Shown: positions 50,198 through 60,883 of the stretch, one piece after another
Layout: each line of letters begins with the position of its first letter
Position numbering within the stretch: the first letter of the stretch is position 1
Program-made: the position numbers and the translations under genes
Notes under the pieces: model-generated
Database searches by the model: none
What the model was told of the DNA's origin: nothing
What the model saw: only the letters and a program-made list of their open reading frames with translations
NCBI GenBank assembly: GCA_017431005.1
Contig: JAFRLY010000044.1
Location: forward strand, 1 to 64,000
DNA: 64,000 nucleotides
Source of the DNA: Clostridia bacterium
GTDB lineage: Bacteria; Bacillota; Clostridia; Christensenellales; Aristaeellaceae
Direction of reading: 5' to 3'

Positions 50198-52771
50198 ATG
50201 AAGGATATTTTTCTGCTGGTGGACGGAAACAGCCTGATGCACCGGGCTTTCCACGCCCTGCCGCTGATGGACGCGGACGGAGTGTACACCAACGCGATTT
50301 ACGGTTTTTTCAGCATGCTGCTGAAGGTGATCCGGGAGGAAAACGTGCAGTACCTGGCCATCTGCTTCGATGAGCACGGGCCGACCTTCCGGCATACGAT
50401 CTACGCGGATTACAAGGCAGGCCGCAGCGCGACCCCGCCCGAGCTGCGGCAGCAGTTTGACACAATTCTTTCCCTGCTGGATGAGATCGGTATCCGGCGG
50501 TTTTCCCTGCAGGGCTGGGAGGCGGACGATCTGCTGGGGACCCTGTCCCTGAAGGGCCAGGCGGCGGGAGCCGCGCCGCTGCTGCTGACCGGGGACCGGG
50601 ACGCGCTGCAGCTGGTGGGCGGCGGAACCGAGCTGATGTTCACCCGGAAAGGCATTTCCGAAACCATCCGCTTCACCCCCTCGAAGGTTTATGAGGAATA
50701 CGGCTTCACCCCGGAGCAGGTGACGGACTGGAAGGGCCTGGCGGGAGATTCGAGCGACAATATTCCCGGCGTGCCCGGCGTGGGCGACAAAACGGCGGTG
50801 AAGCTGCTGCAGGAGTACGGCACCCTGGAAAAGGTGCTGGAAAACGCCGGGAATATAAAAGGAAAGCTCGGGGAAAAGCTGGCGGCCTGGGCGGATCAGG
50901 CCCGGTTCTGCAAGGAGCTGGCCACCATCCGGCGGGACGCGCCGGTGGAATTCAGCCTCAGCGCCTGCTCCCTGCCGGATCTGCGGGAGGGCATTCCGGC
51001 GCTGCGGAAGCTGAAGCTCAACAGCCTGATCCGCCGGATCGAGGAGGAAAACGGAAGCCGGGAAGCCGGAGAACAGGCTCCCCGGGACAGTGCGTATCAG
51101 CACCTGGATTTCGGCACGCAGGCCGGTCTGTCCTCGATGGAGGCGCTGACCGCCTGGCTCGCGGAGGATCCGGAAGCTGAGCTCTGCCTGTGGATGGATG
51201 ATCTTTCCCTGTCCCTGGCCCGGGGCGGCCGGCTGGGCCGCGTCTCCCTGGCCGGAGACCTGCTGAATCCCGGCATGGATCCCGGGGAAACCCTGCGGGT
51301 GATTTCCGGCGCGATGAAGGACGGAAAAGCGGTGGTGCATGACGCGAAGCGCTGGCTGCACACCCTGGATCTTTACGGGCTGCCGCTGCCGGAAAGCTTT
51401 GCCTGGGATACGATGATCGGAGCCTATCTGCTCAATCCCCAGGAAAAAAGCTACCGGCTGAAGGCCCTGTGCCCGGACGACGCGGAGGATGCCGGAACCG
51501 TCTGCTCCCTGGCGGCCTGGCAGCGGCGGAAGATTCAGGAGGAGGGCATGATGCCCCTGATGCGGGACGTGGAGATGCCCCTGAGCCATGTGCTGTTCCG
51601 GATGGAGAAGGTCGGGTTCCGGGTGGATACGGAGTTCCTGCGGAACCTGGGAAAGAAATACACGGCGGAAATTGAGGAGAAGCGGCAGCAGGTGGTTGCC
51701 GCCGCCGGAGGCAGGAGCTTCAACCTCAACAGCCCGAAGCAGCTGGGCGAGGTGCTGTTCGACGAGCTGAAGCTGCCCCACGGCAAGAAGACCAGCAAGG
51801 GCTATTCCACCTCGGCGGAGGTCCTGGAAAGCCTGCGGTGGGAAGCGCCGGACCTGATTGAGCCGCTGCTGCGCTACCGCCAGCTGACCAAGCTGAACGG
51901 CACCTACATCGAGGGGCTGCTGCCCCTGGCGGACCGGGAAAACCGGGTGCATTCCACCTTTGACCAGGTTGCGACGGCCACGGGGCGGATTTCCTCGTCC
52001 GAGCCGAACCTGCAGAACATTCCCGTCCGGACGGAGGAGGGTAAGGAAATCCGGGAGGCCTTCCTGCCCAGGCCCGGATGGATTCTCCTGGATGCGGATT
52101 ACAGCCAGATTGAACTGCGGCTGATGGCGCATTTCTCCGGGGACGCCGCCATGCTGGACGCCTTCCGGAAGGGCGAGGACGTGCATGCCCGCACCGCCAG
52201 CGAGATTTTCGACGTGCCGCTGGAATGGGTGACGCCGGAGCTGCGCAGCCAGGCGAAGGCGGTGAACTTCGGCCTGATTTACGGCATCAGCGGCTTCGGC
52301 CTGAGCCGGAACACCGGCGTCAGCCGCCGGGAGGCCGGGGAGTTCATCGAGAAGTACTTCTCCCGCTATCCGGGCGTCAAGCGCTTCATGGATGAAACGG
52401 CTTCGGAGGGCGCGCAGAAGGGCTATGCCTCAACCCTGATGGGGCGGCGCCGGTACCTGCCGGAGCTGCAGTCCCCGAAGGCGCCGATCCGGGAGTTCGG
52501 CAAGCGGGCGGCCATGAACACGCCGGTGCAGGGCACCGCCGCGGATATCATCAAGCTGGCGATGGTGCGGGTGGACCGGGCGCTGCGGGAAAAGGGCCTG
52601 CAGAGCCGGCTGATCCTGCAGGTGCACGACGAGCTGCTGCTGGAATGCCCGCCGGAGGAAGCGGAGCAGGCGGCCGCCCTGTTGCGGGAATCCATGGAGC
52701 AGGTGATCACCCTGAAGGTGCCGCTGGTGGCGGAGGTTCACAGCGGGCAGAACTGGGCAGACGCCAAGTGA
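50198..52771 (+). CDS. polA: DNA polymerase I
   Basis: An 857-residue polymerase. The 5'-3' exonuclease domain (1-290) opens with LLVDGNSLMHRAFHALP and keeps the Asp cluster GWEADDLLG and LTGDRDALQL. The middle domain lacks the DxE proofreading residues, as in Bacillus-type enzymes. The polymerase domain has motif A DYSQIELRLMAH, motif B RSQAKAVNFGLIYGISGFGL and motif C VHDELLLE. It fills gaps and removes RNA primers. Start ATG 50198 has ACGGAGGA upstream. Confidence 0.97.
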   Translation: MKDIFLLVDGNSLMHRAFHALPLMDADGVYTNAIYGFFSMLLKVIREENVQYLAICFDEHGPTFRHTIYADYKAGRSATPPELRQQFDTILSLLDEIGIRRFSLQGWEADDLLGTLSLKGQAAGAAPLLLTGDRDALQLVGGGTELMFTRKGISETIRFTPSKVYEEYGFTPEQVTDWKGLAGDSSDNIPGVPGVGDKTAVKLLQEYGTLEKVLENAGNIKGKLGEKLAAWADQARFCKELATIRRDAPVEFSLSACSLPDLREGIPALRKLKLNSLIRRIEEENGSREAGEQAPRDSAYQHLDFGTQAGLSSMEALTAWLAEDPEAELCLWMDDLSLSLARGGRLGRVSLAGDLLNPGMDPGETLRVISGAMKDGKAVVHDAKRWLHTLDLYGLPLPESFAWDTMIGAYLLNPQEKSYRLKALCPDDAEDAGTVCSLAAWQRRKIQEEGMMPLMRDVEMPLSHVLFRMEKVGFRVDTEFLRNLGKKYTAEIEEKRQQVVAAAGGRSFNLNSPKQLGEVLFDELKLPHGKKTSKGYSTSAEVLESLRWEAPDLIEPLLRYRQLTKLNGTYIEGLLPLADRENRVHSTFDQVATATGRISSSEPNLQNIPVRTEEGKEIREAFLPRPGWILLDADYSQIELRLMAHFSGDAAMLDAFRKGEDVHARTASEIFDVPLEWVTPELRSQAKAVNFGLIYGISGFGLSRNTGVSRREAGEFIEKYFSRYPGVKRFMDETASEGAQKGYASTLMGRRRYLPELQSPKAPIREFGKRAAMNTPVQGTAADIIKLAMVRVDRALREKGLQSRLILQVHDELLLECPPEEAEQAAALLRESMEQVITLKVPLVAEVHSGQNWADAK

Positions 52772-52773
52772 AT

Positions 52774-52802
52774 TTGACTTTTCCGCGGGTTCATGATACA
52801 TT
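52774..52802 (+). promoter_or_regulatory. Promoter of the FakA C-domain gene
   Basis: TTGACT (52774-52779) and TACATT (52797-52802) with a 17-base spacer, starting right after the polA stop. Confidence 0.6.
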
Positions 52803-52841
52803 TTTCCTGATTTCAGTAAGGAAATGAGAGGTGTGAAACAG

Positions 52842-53093
52842 ATGCTGGAATACAAGTTCGACACGCAGCTGCTGATCGACGGCCACGACCTGGATGAGGA
52901 CGCGATCAACGATTATTTTACCGAGAACCTGAAGGGCGACTGCCTGCTGGCGGTCGGCGACGAGGATCTGATCAAGATTCACTTCCACACCAACGAGCCC
53001 TGGGAGGTGCTGAAATACTGCGCCAGCCTGGGAGAGATCTACGACGTTGTGGTGGAAAACATGGAGCGGCAGGAGAACGGCCTGAAGGGCTGA
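52842..53093 (+). CDS. Stand-alone FakA C-terminal-like domain
   Basis: An 83-residue protein, LEYKFDTQLLIDGHDLDEDAI then GDCLLAVGDEDLIKIHFHTNEPWEVL. This is the pattern of the C-terminal domain of FakA/DAK-type fatty acid kinases (about 550 residues), in which the HTN-P-EVL segment is conserved. Here it stands alone, without the DhaL kinase domain. The start is ATG 52842, with GAGAGG seven bases upstream; an in-frame ATG at 52824 is too close to its site. It may regulate or assist a full FakA, or be a diverged remnant. It has its own promoter and a parS-containing terminator. Confidence 0.6.
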   Translation: MLEYKFDTQLLIDGHDLDEDAINDYFTENLKGDCLLAVGDEDLIKIHFHTNEPWEVLKYCASLGEIYDVVVENMERQENGLKG

Positions 53094-53111
53094 GTTTTTC
53101 TGAGCATACAG

Positions 53112-53144
53112 ACGGAATGTTTCACGTGAAACATTCCGTTTTTT
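53112..53144 (+). terminator. Terminator hairpin containing a parS site
   Basis: A perfect 28-base palindrome (53112-53139) whose centre at 53118-53133 is the parS sequence TGTTTCACGTGAAACA, followed by six T residues. The same DNA can thus act as a ParB site and, in RNA, as the terminator of the gene at 52842. Confidence 0.85.
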
Positions 53145-53178
53145 GTCGGCGGCGCGCCGGGCGGCGTCTGCCGCAGGC

Positions 53179-53207
53179 TTGAATTTTACCGGGAATCCTC
53201 CTATACT
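53179..53207 (+). promoter_or_regulatory. Promoter of the XRE-S24 gene
   Basis: TTGAAT (53179-53184) and TATACT (53202-53207) with a 17-base spacer. Confidence 0.65.
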
Positions 53208-53282
53208 GATGCTGTTTCCGGCAGGCGGCGGAGGGGCTGCGGGCCGGTGAGAATCCCGGCGGGGATCAAAGGAGAGAAAACC

Positions 53283-54011
53283 ATGAGCAGACTGGGAGAT
53301 TTGATCCGCACGGAGCGGGTCCGGCAGAAGCTGACGCCCAAGCAGGTGGCGAAAAGGAGCGGGGTCAGCGAGAGCTATATTATGGCTGTGGAGGCGGGCA
53401 CCCGGATCATCGCGGATGACCAGGCCCGCAGGATCCTGAAGGCCATCGGCCTGAAGCAGCAGACGGAAGCGGAATTCACGCTGGACGATATCGCGGCGAC
53501 GGTGGATCTGGTGCAGGTGCAGCCCCGAATGGCGCAGATTGCGCAGAAGCCGAAGAAAAAGGAAGCGGAGCTGGTCGCCTCCACGGAGGAAAAGGATGAG
53601 GGCGTGGCCGGCAGCGTATGGCTGGACGCGCTGCAGAGCGTGCTGAAGCGGGTTCCCGTGATGAACGCCGTGATGAAACCGATCGATTACAAGCTGGTTC
53701 CGGTGGAGAACGGCCGCATTGAGGGCGCCAATCCGGAGAAGGTCTTCTTCTATCTGGCGCCGGACGACAGCATGCGCGGCTTCCGGATTCATAAAGGGGA
53801 TCTGGTGCTGACCGTGCCGGCCCAGAGCCCGATCGACGGGGCGATCATGCTGATGAATTACAACGAACACAGATATCTGCGGAAGGTCAAGATGCTGGAT
53901 GACCGGCACGCCCTGCTGCAGTCCTACGACCGGGAGTACGAGGCGGAAACCGTGGACCTCAGCGACGTCGGATTTATCGCGCGCTGCGCCCGGGTAACCT
54001 TTGACCTGTGA
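53283..54011 (+). CDS. XRE-type regulator with LexA/CI-like S24 domain
   Basis: A 242-residue regulator. The N-terminal Cro/CI helix-turn-helix lies at about 8-45 (LTPKQVAKRSGVSESYIMAVEAG). A charged linker leads to a C-terminal S24 peptidase-like fold. The nucleophile Ser163 is in DDSMRGFRIHKGDLV, the general-base Lys is near 201 (YLRKVK), and an Ala-Gly pair lies at 109-110 (GVAGSVW), a typical LexA cleavage site. This suggests SOS-like self-cleavage, but the alignment of the Lys is off by one. The start ATG 53283 follows AAAGGAGA. The DUF1015 gene follows in the same direction. Confidence 0.75.
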   Translation: MSRLGDLIRTERVRQKLTPKQVAKRSGVSESYIMAVEAGTRIIADDQARRILKAIGLKQQTEAEFTLDDIAATVDLVQVQPRMAQIAQKPKKKEAELVASTEEKDEGVAGSVWLDALQSVLKRVPVMNAVMKPIDYKLVPVENGRIEGANPEKVFFYLAPDDSMRGFRIHKGDLVLTVPAQSPIDGAIMLMNYNEHRYLRKVKMLDDRHALLQSYDREYEAETVDLSDVGFIARCARVTFDL

Positions 54012-54066
54012 CAGGCGTGTCACCGCGCCGGCTGCCCGCGGCGGCCGGGGAAAGGAAGGAAAAGCC

Positions 54067-55344
54067 ATGGCATTTGAGACGATCGGATTCCGCCCCGCGG
54101 AAATTCTGCTGCCCCGGAAGGACGTTCATCCGGAAACCTGGGCCTGCGTGGCCTGCGACCAGTACACCTCCGAACCGGAGTACTGGGAAAAGGCGGACGC
54201 GCTGGTCGGACAGGCGCCGTCCGCCCTGCGGCTGATTCTGCCGGAGTGCTGGCTGAAGGAAAGCAGCATGCGGGTGCCGAAGGTGCATGAAACGATGCGG
54301 AGCTATCTGGAGCAGGGGCTGCTGGAGCCCGCGGTCCGGGACGGCTTTGTGCTGTGCGAGCGGAGGACGGAGACCGGCACCCGGCTGGGCCTGATCTGCG
54401 CGGTGGATCTGGAAAAGTATTCCTTCAGCCGGGAGGAGGAACCGCTGGTACGGCCGACGGAGCAGACCATCACCTCCCGCCTGCCTCCCCGGCTCGCAAT
54501 CCGGCGGGGAGCGCCGCTGGAGCTGACCCATATCATGATCCTGATTGACGATCCGGACCGGACGGTGCTGGAGCCGCTGCAGCGGAAAAAGGCTTCCCTG
54601 CGGAAGCTGTATGATTTTGAGCTGATGGGCGGCGGCGGACATCTGGCAGGCTGGGCCGTGGACGGAACAGCGGAGCTGGCGGAGGTGGACTGCGCCATGA
54701 ACGCCCTGCTGGCCCGGAAAACCGCGGAGGCCGCGCCGCATCAGCCGATGCTGCTGGCGGTCGGCGACGGCAACCATTCCCTGGCGACGGCCAAGGCCTT
54801 CTGGGAGGAAATCAAAGCGGACCTGACCGAAGCGGAAAAAGAAAACCACCCGGCACGCTTTGCCCTGTGCGAGGTGGTCAATCTGTATGACGATGCCCTG
54901 GTCTTTGAGCCGATTCACCGCCTGGTCACAGGCATCGACCAGGCGACCCTGATGGCGGACTGGCGGAACTATGCGGAAAGCAGAGGCATGACGCTGTCCG
55001 CGGTTCCCGCGCCGGGGAAGCACTGCTTCACGGTTGTTTCCGCTCTCGGGGAGGAAACCGCGGCGGTGGAGAACCCGGAGGGGGCCATCCCCTGCGAAAC
55101 CCTGCAGAAATATCTGGACGATTTCCTGTCCCGGTATCCGGAGGCGGAGATTGATTTCATTCACGGGGAGGAATCCCTGCGGAAGCTGGCCCGCCGCCAG
55201 GAGAACGTGGGCTTCCTGCTGCCGGAGATTGACAAGCGTGCCTTCTTCCGGGATGTGACCCGGCTGGGCGTGCTGCCGCGGAAGACCTTCTCCATGGGCG
55301 AGGCCCACGAGAAGCGCTTCTATATGGAAGCAAAAAGAATCTGA
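54067..55344 (+). CDS. DUF1015 family protein
   Basis: A 425-residue cytosolic protein of the DUF1015 family, present in many Clostridia and of unknown function. Recognisable parts are RPAEILLPRKDVHPETWACVACDQYTSEP at the start, the GDGNHSLATAKAFW motif in the middle, and LPRKTFSMGEAHEKRFYMEA at the end. The start ATG 54067 follows GGAAAGGAAGG. It lies 55 bases behind the XRE-S24 gene and converges on tmcAL with only three bases between. Confidence 0.85.
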   Translation: MAFETIGFRPAEILLPRKDVHPETWACVACDQYTSEPEYWEKADALVGQAPSALRLILPECWLKESSMRVPKVHETMRSYLEQGLLEPAVRDGFVLCERRTETGTRLGLICAVDLEKYSFSREEEPLVRPTEQTITSRLPPRLAIRRGAPLELTHIMILIDDPDRTVLEPLQRKKASLRKLYDFELMGGGGHLAGWAVDGTAELAEVDCAMNALLARKTAEAAPHQPMLLAVGDGNHSLATAKAFWEEIKADLTEAEKENHPARFALCEVVNLYDDALVFEPIHRLVTGIDQATLMADWRNYAESRGMTLSAVPAPGKHCFTVVSALGEETAAVENPEGAIPCETLQKYLDDFLSRYPEAEIDFIHGEESLRKLARRQENVGFLLPEIDKRAFFRDVTRLGVLPRKTFSMGEAHEKRFYMEAKRI

Positions 55345-55347
55345 CGA

Positions 55348-56511
55348 TCAGACCCGGATCAGCGGGGCCCGTTCCCAGAGCCCGGCCGGCAGGCCCGCGG
55401 CCAGGGCCCACAGATCCGCGGCCCGGGCTTCGGCCCGGAACCACGGCGCGTCCGCGGGGTAATCCCGGCTGCGGGTCAGCAGCGGGAAATCCGGCGAAGC
55501 GGGGCGCAGCAGGCATTCCATGCCGGAGCGCACCCCGATGACGACGGCGCAGTCCGGAACGGCCGGAAGCTCATTCCGCCGCAGGCCCAGCAAGGCGGCG
55601 GCGCAGAGCCGGCTGATGCGCGCCCGGGAATACCGGCGGCCGCAGAGCTGATCAATCAGCTGCTCCCGGGAGGTACAGGTCCGGGCGGCGGTTCTCAGCG
55701 CCTGATCCAGGCCCTCCGTGCAGTCCGGCAGCGCCGCGAAATCTGCGGGATCCATGCTGCGGAGCCGAGAGAGCAGGGCCTGATCCAGCCCGGAGGGAAA
55801 AACAAGTCTGCCTTCAGCCGCTGCCTGTTTCAGGCAGCGGTTTGTTGTATCCGGAACCGCGGAGGAAATAAAGTCCCAGTCCTGCCGGGCCAGGGCTTCC
55901 CGGATGCCGGAACCGCTGGCATAGGCGCCGCTTCCGCCGGCGGCATGGTGCGGATGGGTGCGGGCAACCGGATAAAAGTCCGGATGATAATCCAGCTTCG
56001 CGGCGGCCCGGAGATAGGCGACAGCCAGGGCGTTGTTGGGCTCCCGCAGCAGGGCGCCCAGGGCAGCATCCCGCTCCGTCAGCGCCTGCTCCATCGCGGC
56101 GGCCCAGCCCATGCCCGTATCCAGCGCCCGGTGAAGAGCGGGCCGGAGGGCCGGGTCGTCCATGGCATCCGCGGCCCGGCGGAGCAGGGAAAGGTCCGGT
56201 GTTTCCGCGCCGAAGGATACGGCGTCCGCGCCGATGCCCCGCAGAACGGCCAGGGCGCCGAGGGCAAAGCCTTCCGCGGAGCGGAGGCTCCAGGCGGCGG
56301 GCAGCAGGGTGATCAGGTCCGCTCCGCCCCGCAGGGCGCAGCCCGCCCGGTCAAAGGGAGACAGGCAGGCAGGCGCGCCGCGTTGGGTGAAAAAGCCGCT
56401 CATGACCGCGGCGGCGGCATCCGCCCCGCTGAGCCGGCGGGCTTCCGCCAGCTGCCACGCGTGTCCGTTGTGAAAGGGATCGTACTCCGCGACAATGCCG
56501 ACAATCCGCAT
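55348..56511 (-). CDS. tmcAL: tRNA(Met) cytidine acetate ligase
   Basis: A 387-residue nucleotidyltransferase-like enzyme that uses acetate and ATP to make N4-acetylcytidine at the wobble position of elongator tRNA-Met. It opens with RIVGIVAEYDPFHNGH, the HIGH-type ATP site (FHNGH at 13-17), and contains MSGFFTQRGAPA, GADLITLLP and a later SSAVPDTTNR region. The GSGIREAL segment is also conserved. The start ATG 56511 follows GAGGAAA. It lies 22 bases behind lacZ, so the two are probably co-transcribed, which is not a functional link. Confidence 0.88.
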   Translation of the reverse strand: MRIVGIVAEYDPFHNGHAWQLAEARRLSGADAAAAVMSGFFTQRGAPACLSPFDRAGCALRGGADLITLLPAAWSLRSAEGFALGALAVLRGIGADAVSFGAETPDLSLLRRAADAMDDPALRPALHRALDTGMGWAAAMEQALTERDAALGALLREPNNALAVAYLRAAAKLDYHPDFYPVARTHPHHAAGGSGAYASGSGIREALARQDWDFISSAVPDTTNRCLKQAAAEGRLVFPSGLDQALLSRLRSMDPADFAALPDCTEGLDQALRTAARTCTSREQLIDQLCGRRYSRARISRLCAAALLGLRRNELPAVPDCAVVIGVRSGMECLLRPASPDFPLLTRSRDYPADAPWFRAEARAADLWALAAGLPAGLWERAPLIRV

Positions 56512-56533
56512 GGATTTCCTCCTGAACAGAAGA

Positions 56534-59587
<3,054 letters not shown>

Positions 59588-59595
59588 ATTCTTTG

Positions 59596-60585
59596 TTATT
59601 CCTTTGTCGTTCCGCCGTAAAGGTATCTGACTGCCAGGCAGGTCAGCGACGGCACAGCGGACAGGCGGTCGGACAGCACGGTGCTGACGCAGGCCTCGGC
59701 GATTTCCTGCACCGGCTGCACGATGGTGGATACGACAGGCTCCTGATCCCCGAACATCCGGATGCCGTCGAAGCCGATGACCTGCACATCCTCCGGCACG
59801 CGGATGTTCATGCCGCGCAGCAGCTTGATGATCTCCCACGCCAGATAATCGGTGCCGATGAACAGCCCGTCGAATGCGAGCCGGTGATCCGTGATATGGG
59901 ACCGGAGGAAATGCTCAAACTCTGAAAACGGCTGTCCGTCCTCCAGCGCCATCACCTCATAGGGCAGGCCCATTTCCGTACAGGCGCTGATGAAGCCTTC
60001 CCTGCGTTTGCTGGGTTCATTGGTCAGGGTGGACCCGATCCGGAGGAAAGCGGCGCTGGTGCAGCCGAGCGCTTTCAGCCTGCGCGCGGCCATCGCCCCG
60101 CCGCCGAAATTATCGGATGCGACGCAGGGCACCGAGGCGGAAAAGAAGCGGTCTATTGTCACAAAAGGGATGTTGTCCGGAATCGTCAGATCGGGGTTAT
60201 AGGTCAGCGCGATGATTCCGTCCACCAGCTTCTGCCGGGCCATCTGAATGAATTCGGCTTCCCGGTCCGTATCGTATTCCGTGAAGCACAGCAGCATTTT
60301 GCAGTCCCGCTTTTCCAGCGCGATATTGATATGATGCACCAGATGCGCGAAATACGGGTTGATGGTATTGGGAACAATGAAGGCGATTGTGTTGGTTTTT
60401 CCGGTTCTGAGGGTGCGGCCGCTGTTGTTGTACTGGTAGCCCAGGCGCCGGATTGCCTGCTCAACCTTGTTCCTGAAGGCTTTGCCGACCGGCTTCCCGT
60501 TGATGACCCGGGAAACTGTACCCAATGCGACCCCGGCTTCCCGCGCGACGTCCGCCATGGTGGGGGCATTCTTCTGCTTGGACAA
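59596..60585 (-). CDS. LacI-family transcriptional regulator
   Basis: A 329-residue repressor. The N-terminal HTH reads TMADVAREAGVALGTVSRVING (about 9-30) with the hinge region after it, and the rest is a periplasmic-binding-protein-like sugar sensor (FIVPNTINPYFAHLVHHINI, VIGFDGIRMFGDQEP). The start is TTG 60585, with GGAGGTG eight bases upstream; ATG 60558 would cut the HTH. It likely controls the divergent or downstream sugar genes, such as lacZ and the GH51 cluster, and its own expression through TCATGA palindromes. Confidence 0.92.
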   Translation of the reverse strand: MSKQKNAPTMADVAREAGVALGTVSRVINGKPVGKAFRNKVEQAIRRLGYQYNNSGRTLRTGKTNTIAFIVPNTINPYFAHLVHHINIALEKRDCKMLLCFTEYDTDREAEFIQMARQKLVDGIIALTYNPDLTIPDNIPFVTIDRFFSASVPCVASDNFGGGAMAARRLKALGCTSAAFLRIGSTLTNEPSKRREGFISACTEMGLPYEVMALEDGQPFSEFEHFLRSHITDHRLAFDGLFIGTDYLAWEIIKLLRGMNIRVPEDVQVIGFDGIRMFGDQEPVVSTIVQPVQEIAEACVSTVLSDRLSAVPSLTCLAVRYLYGGTTKE

Positions 60586-60604
60586 GGCTTTTGCACCTCC
60601 GTGA

Positions 60605-60746
60605 TTTCATGAAACAACCATAACATTTTCATGATTGCCGGTCAAGCGATTTTCTATCACAAAAAAGAGGGAAAAACTCACAAAAACGATATAAATTGAA
60701 AAACAACGGAAAGAAATGCTGAAATGCCGTGAAACGTATCATGAAA
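60605..60746. promoter_or_regulatory. TCATGA-centred palindromes, possible LacI-family operators
   Basis: Palindromic or near-palindromic sites TTTCATGAAA (60605-60614), TTTCATGATT (60627-60636) and TATCATGAAA (60737-60746). The first two are 22 bases apart, about two helical turns. They lie upstream of the LacI-family gene and before the MATE-ATPase gene. The stretch 60640-60833 holds no gene. Confidence 0.5.
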
Positions 60747-60833
60747 ACCATTGCGGCCGTTATGATTTTTCCTCTGAGGGCGGCCGCCCTGCCGGATATA
60801 CCCGGCCGCGGAGGGACCTGTCACTTTTCCGGG

Positions 60834-60862
60834 CTGACAACTGACGGATAAAGAGATATAAT
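60834..60862 (+). promoter_or_regulatory. Promoter of the MATE-ATPase fusion gene
   Basis: CTGACA (60834-60839) and TATAAT (60857-60862) with a 17-base spacer, about 20 bases before the start codon. Confidence 0.7.
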
Positions 60863-60883
60863 GATCTCAAGAGGGTGAACCGA

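Noticed and set aside
50051-52186. 711-codon open frame opposite polA
   Set aside because: Shadow of polA; composition is typical of antisense sequence and no domain is seen.
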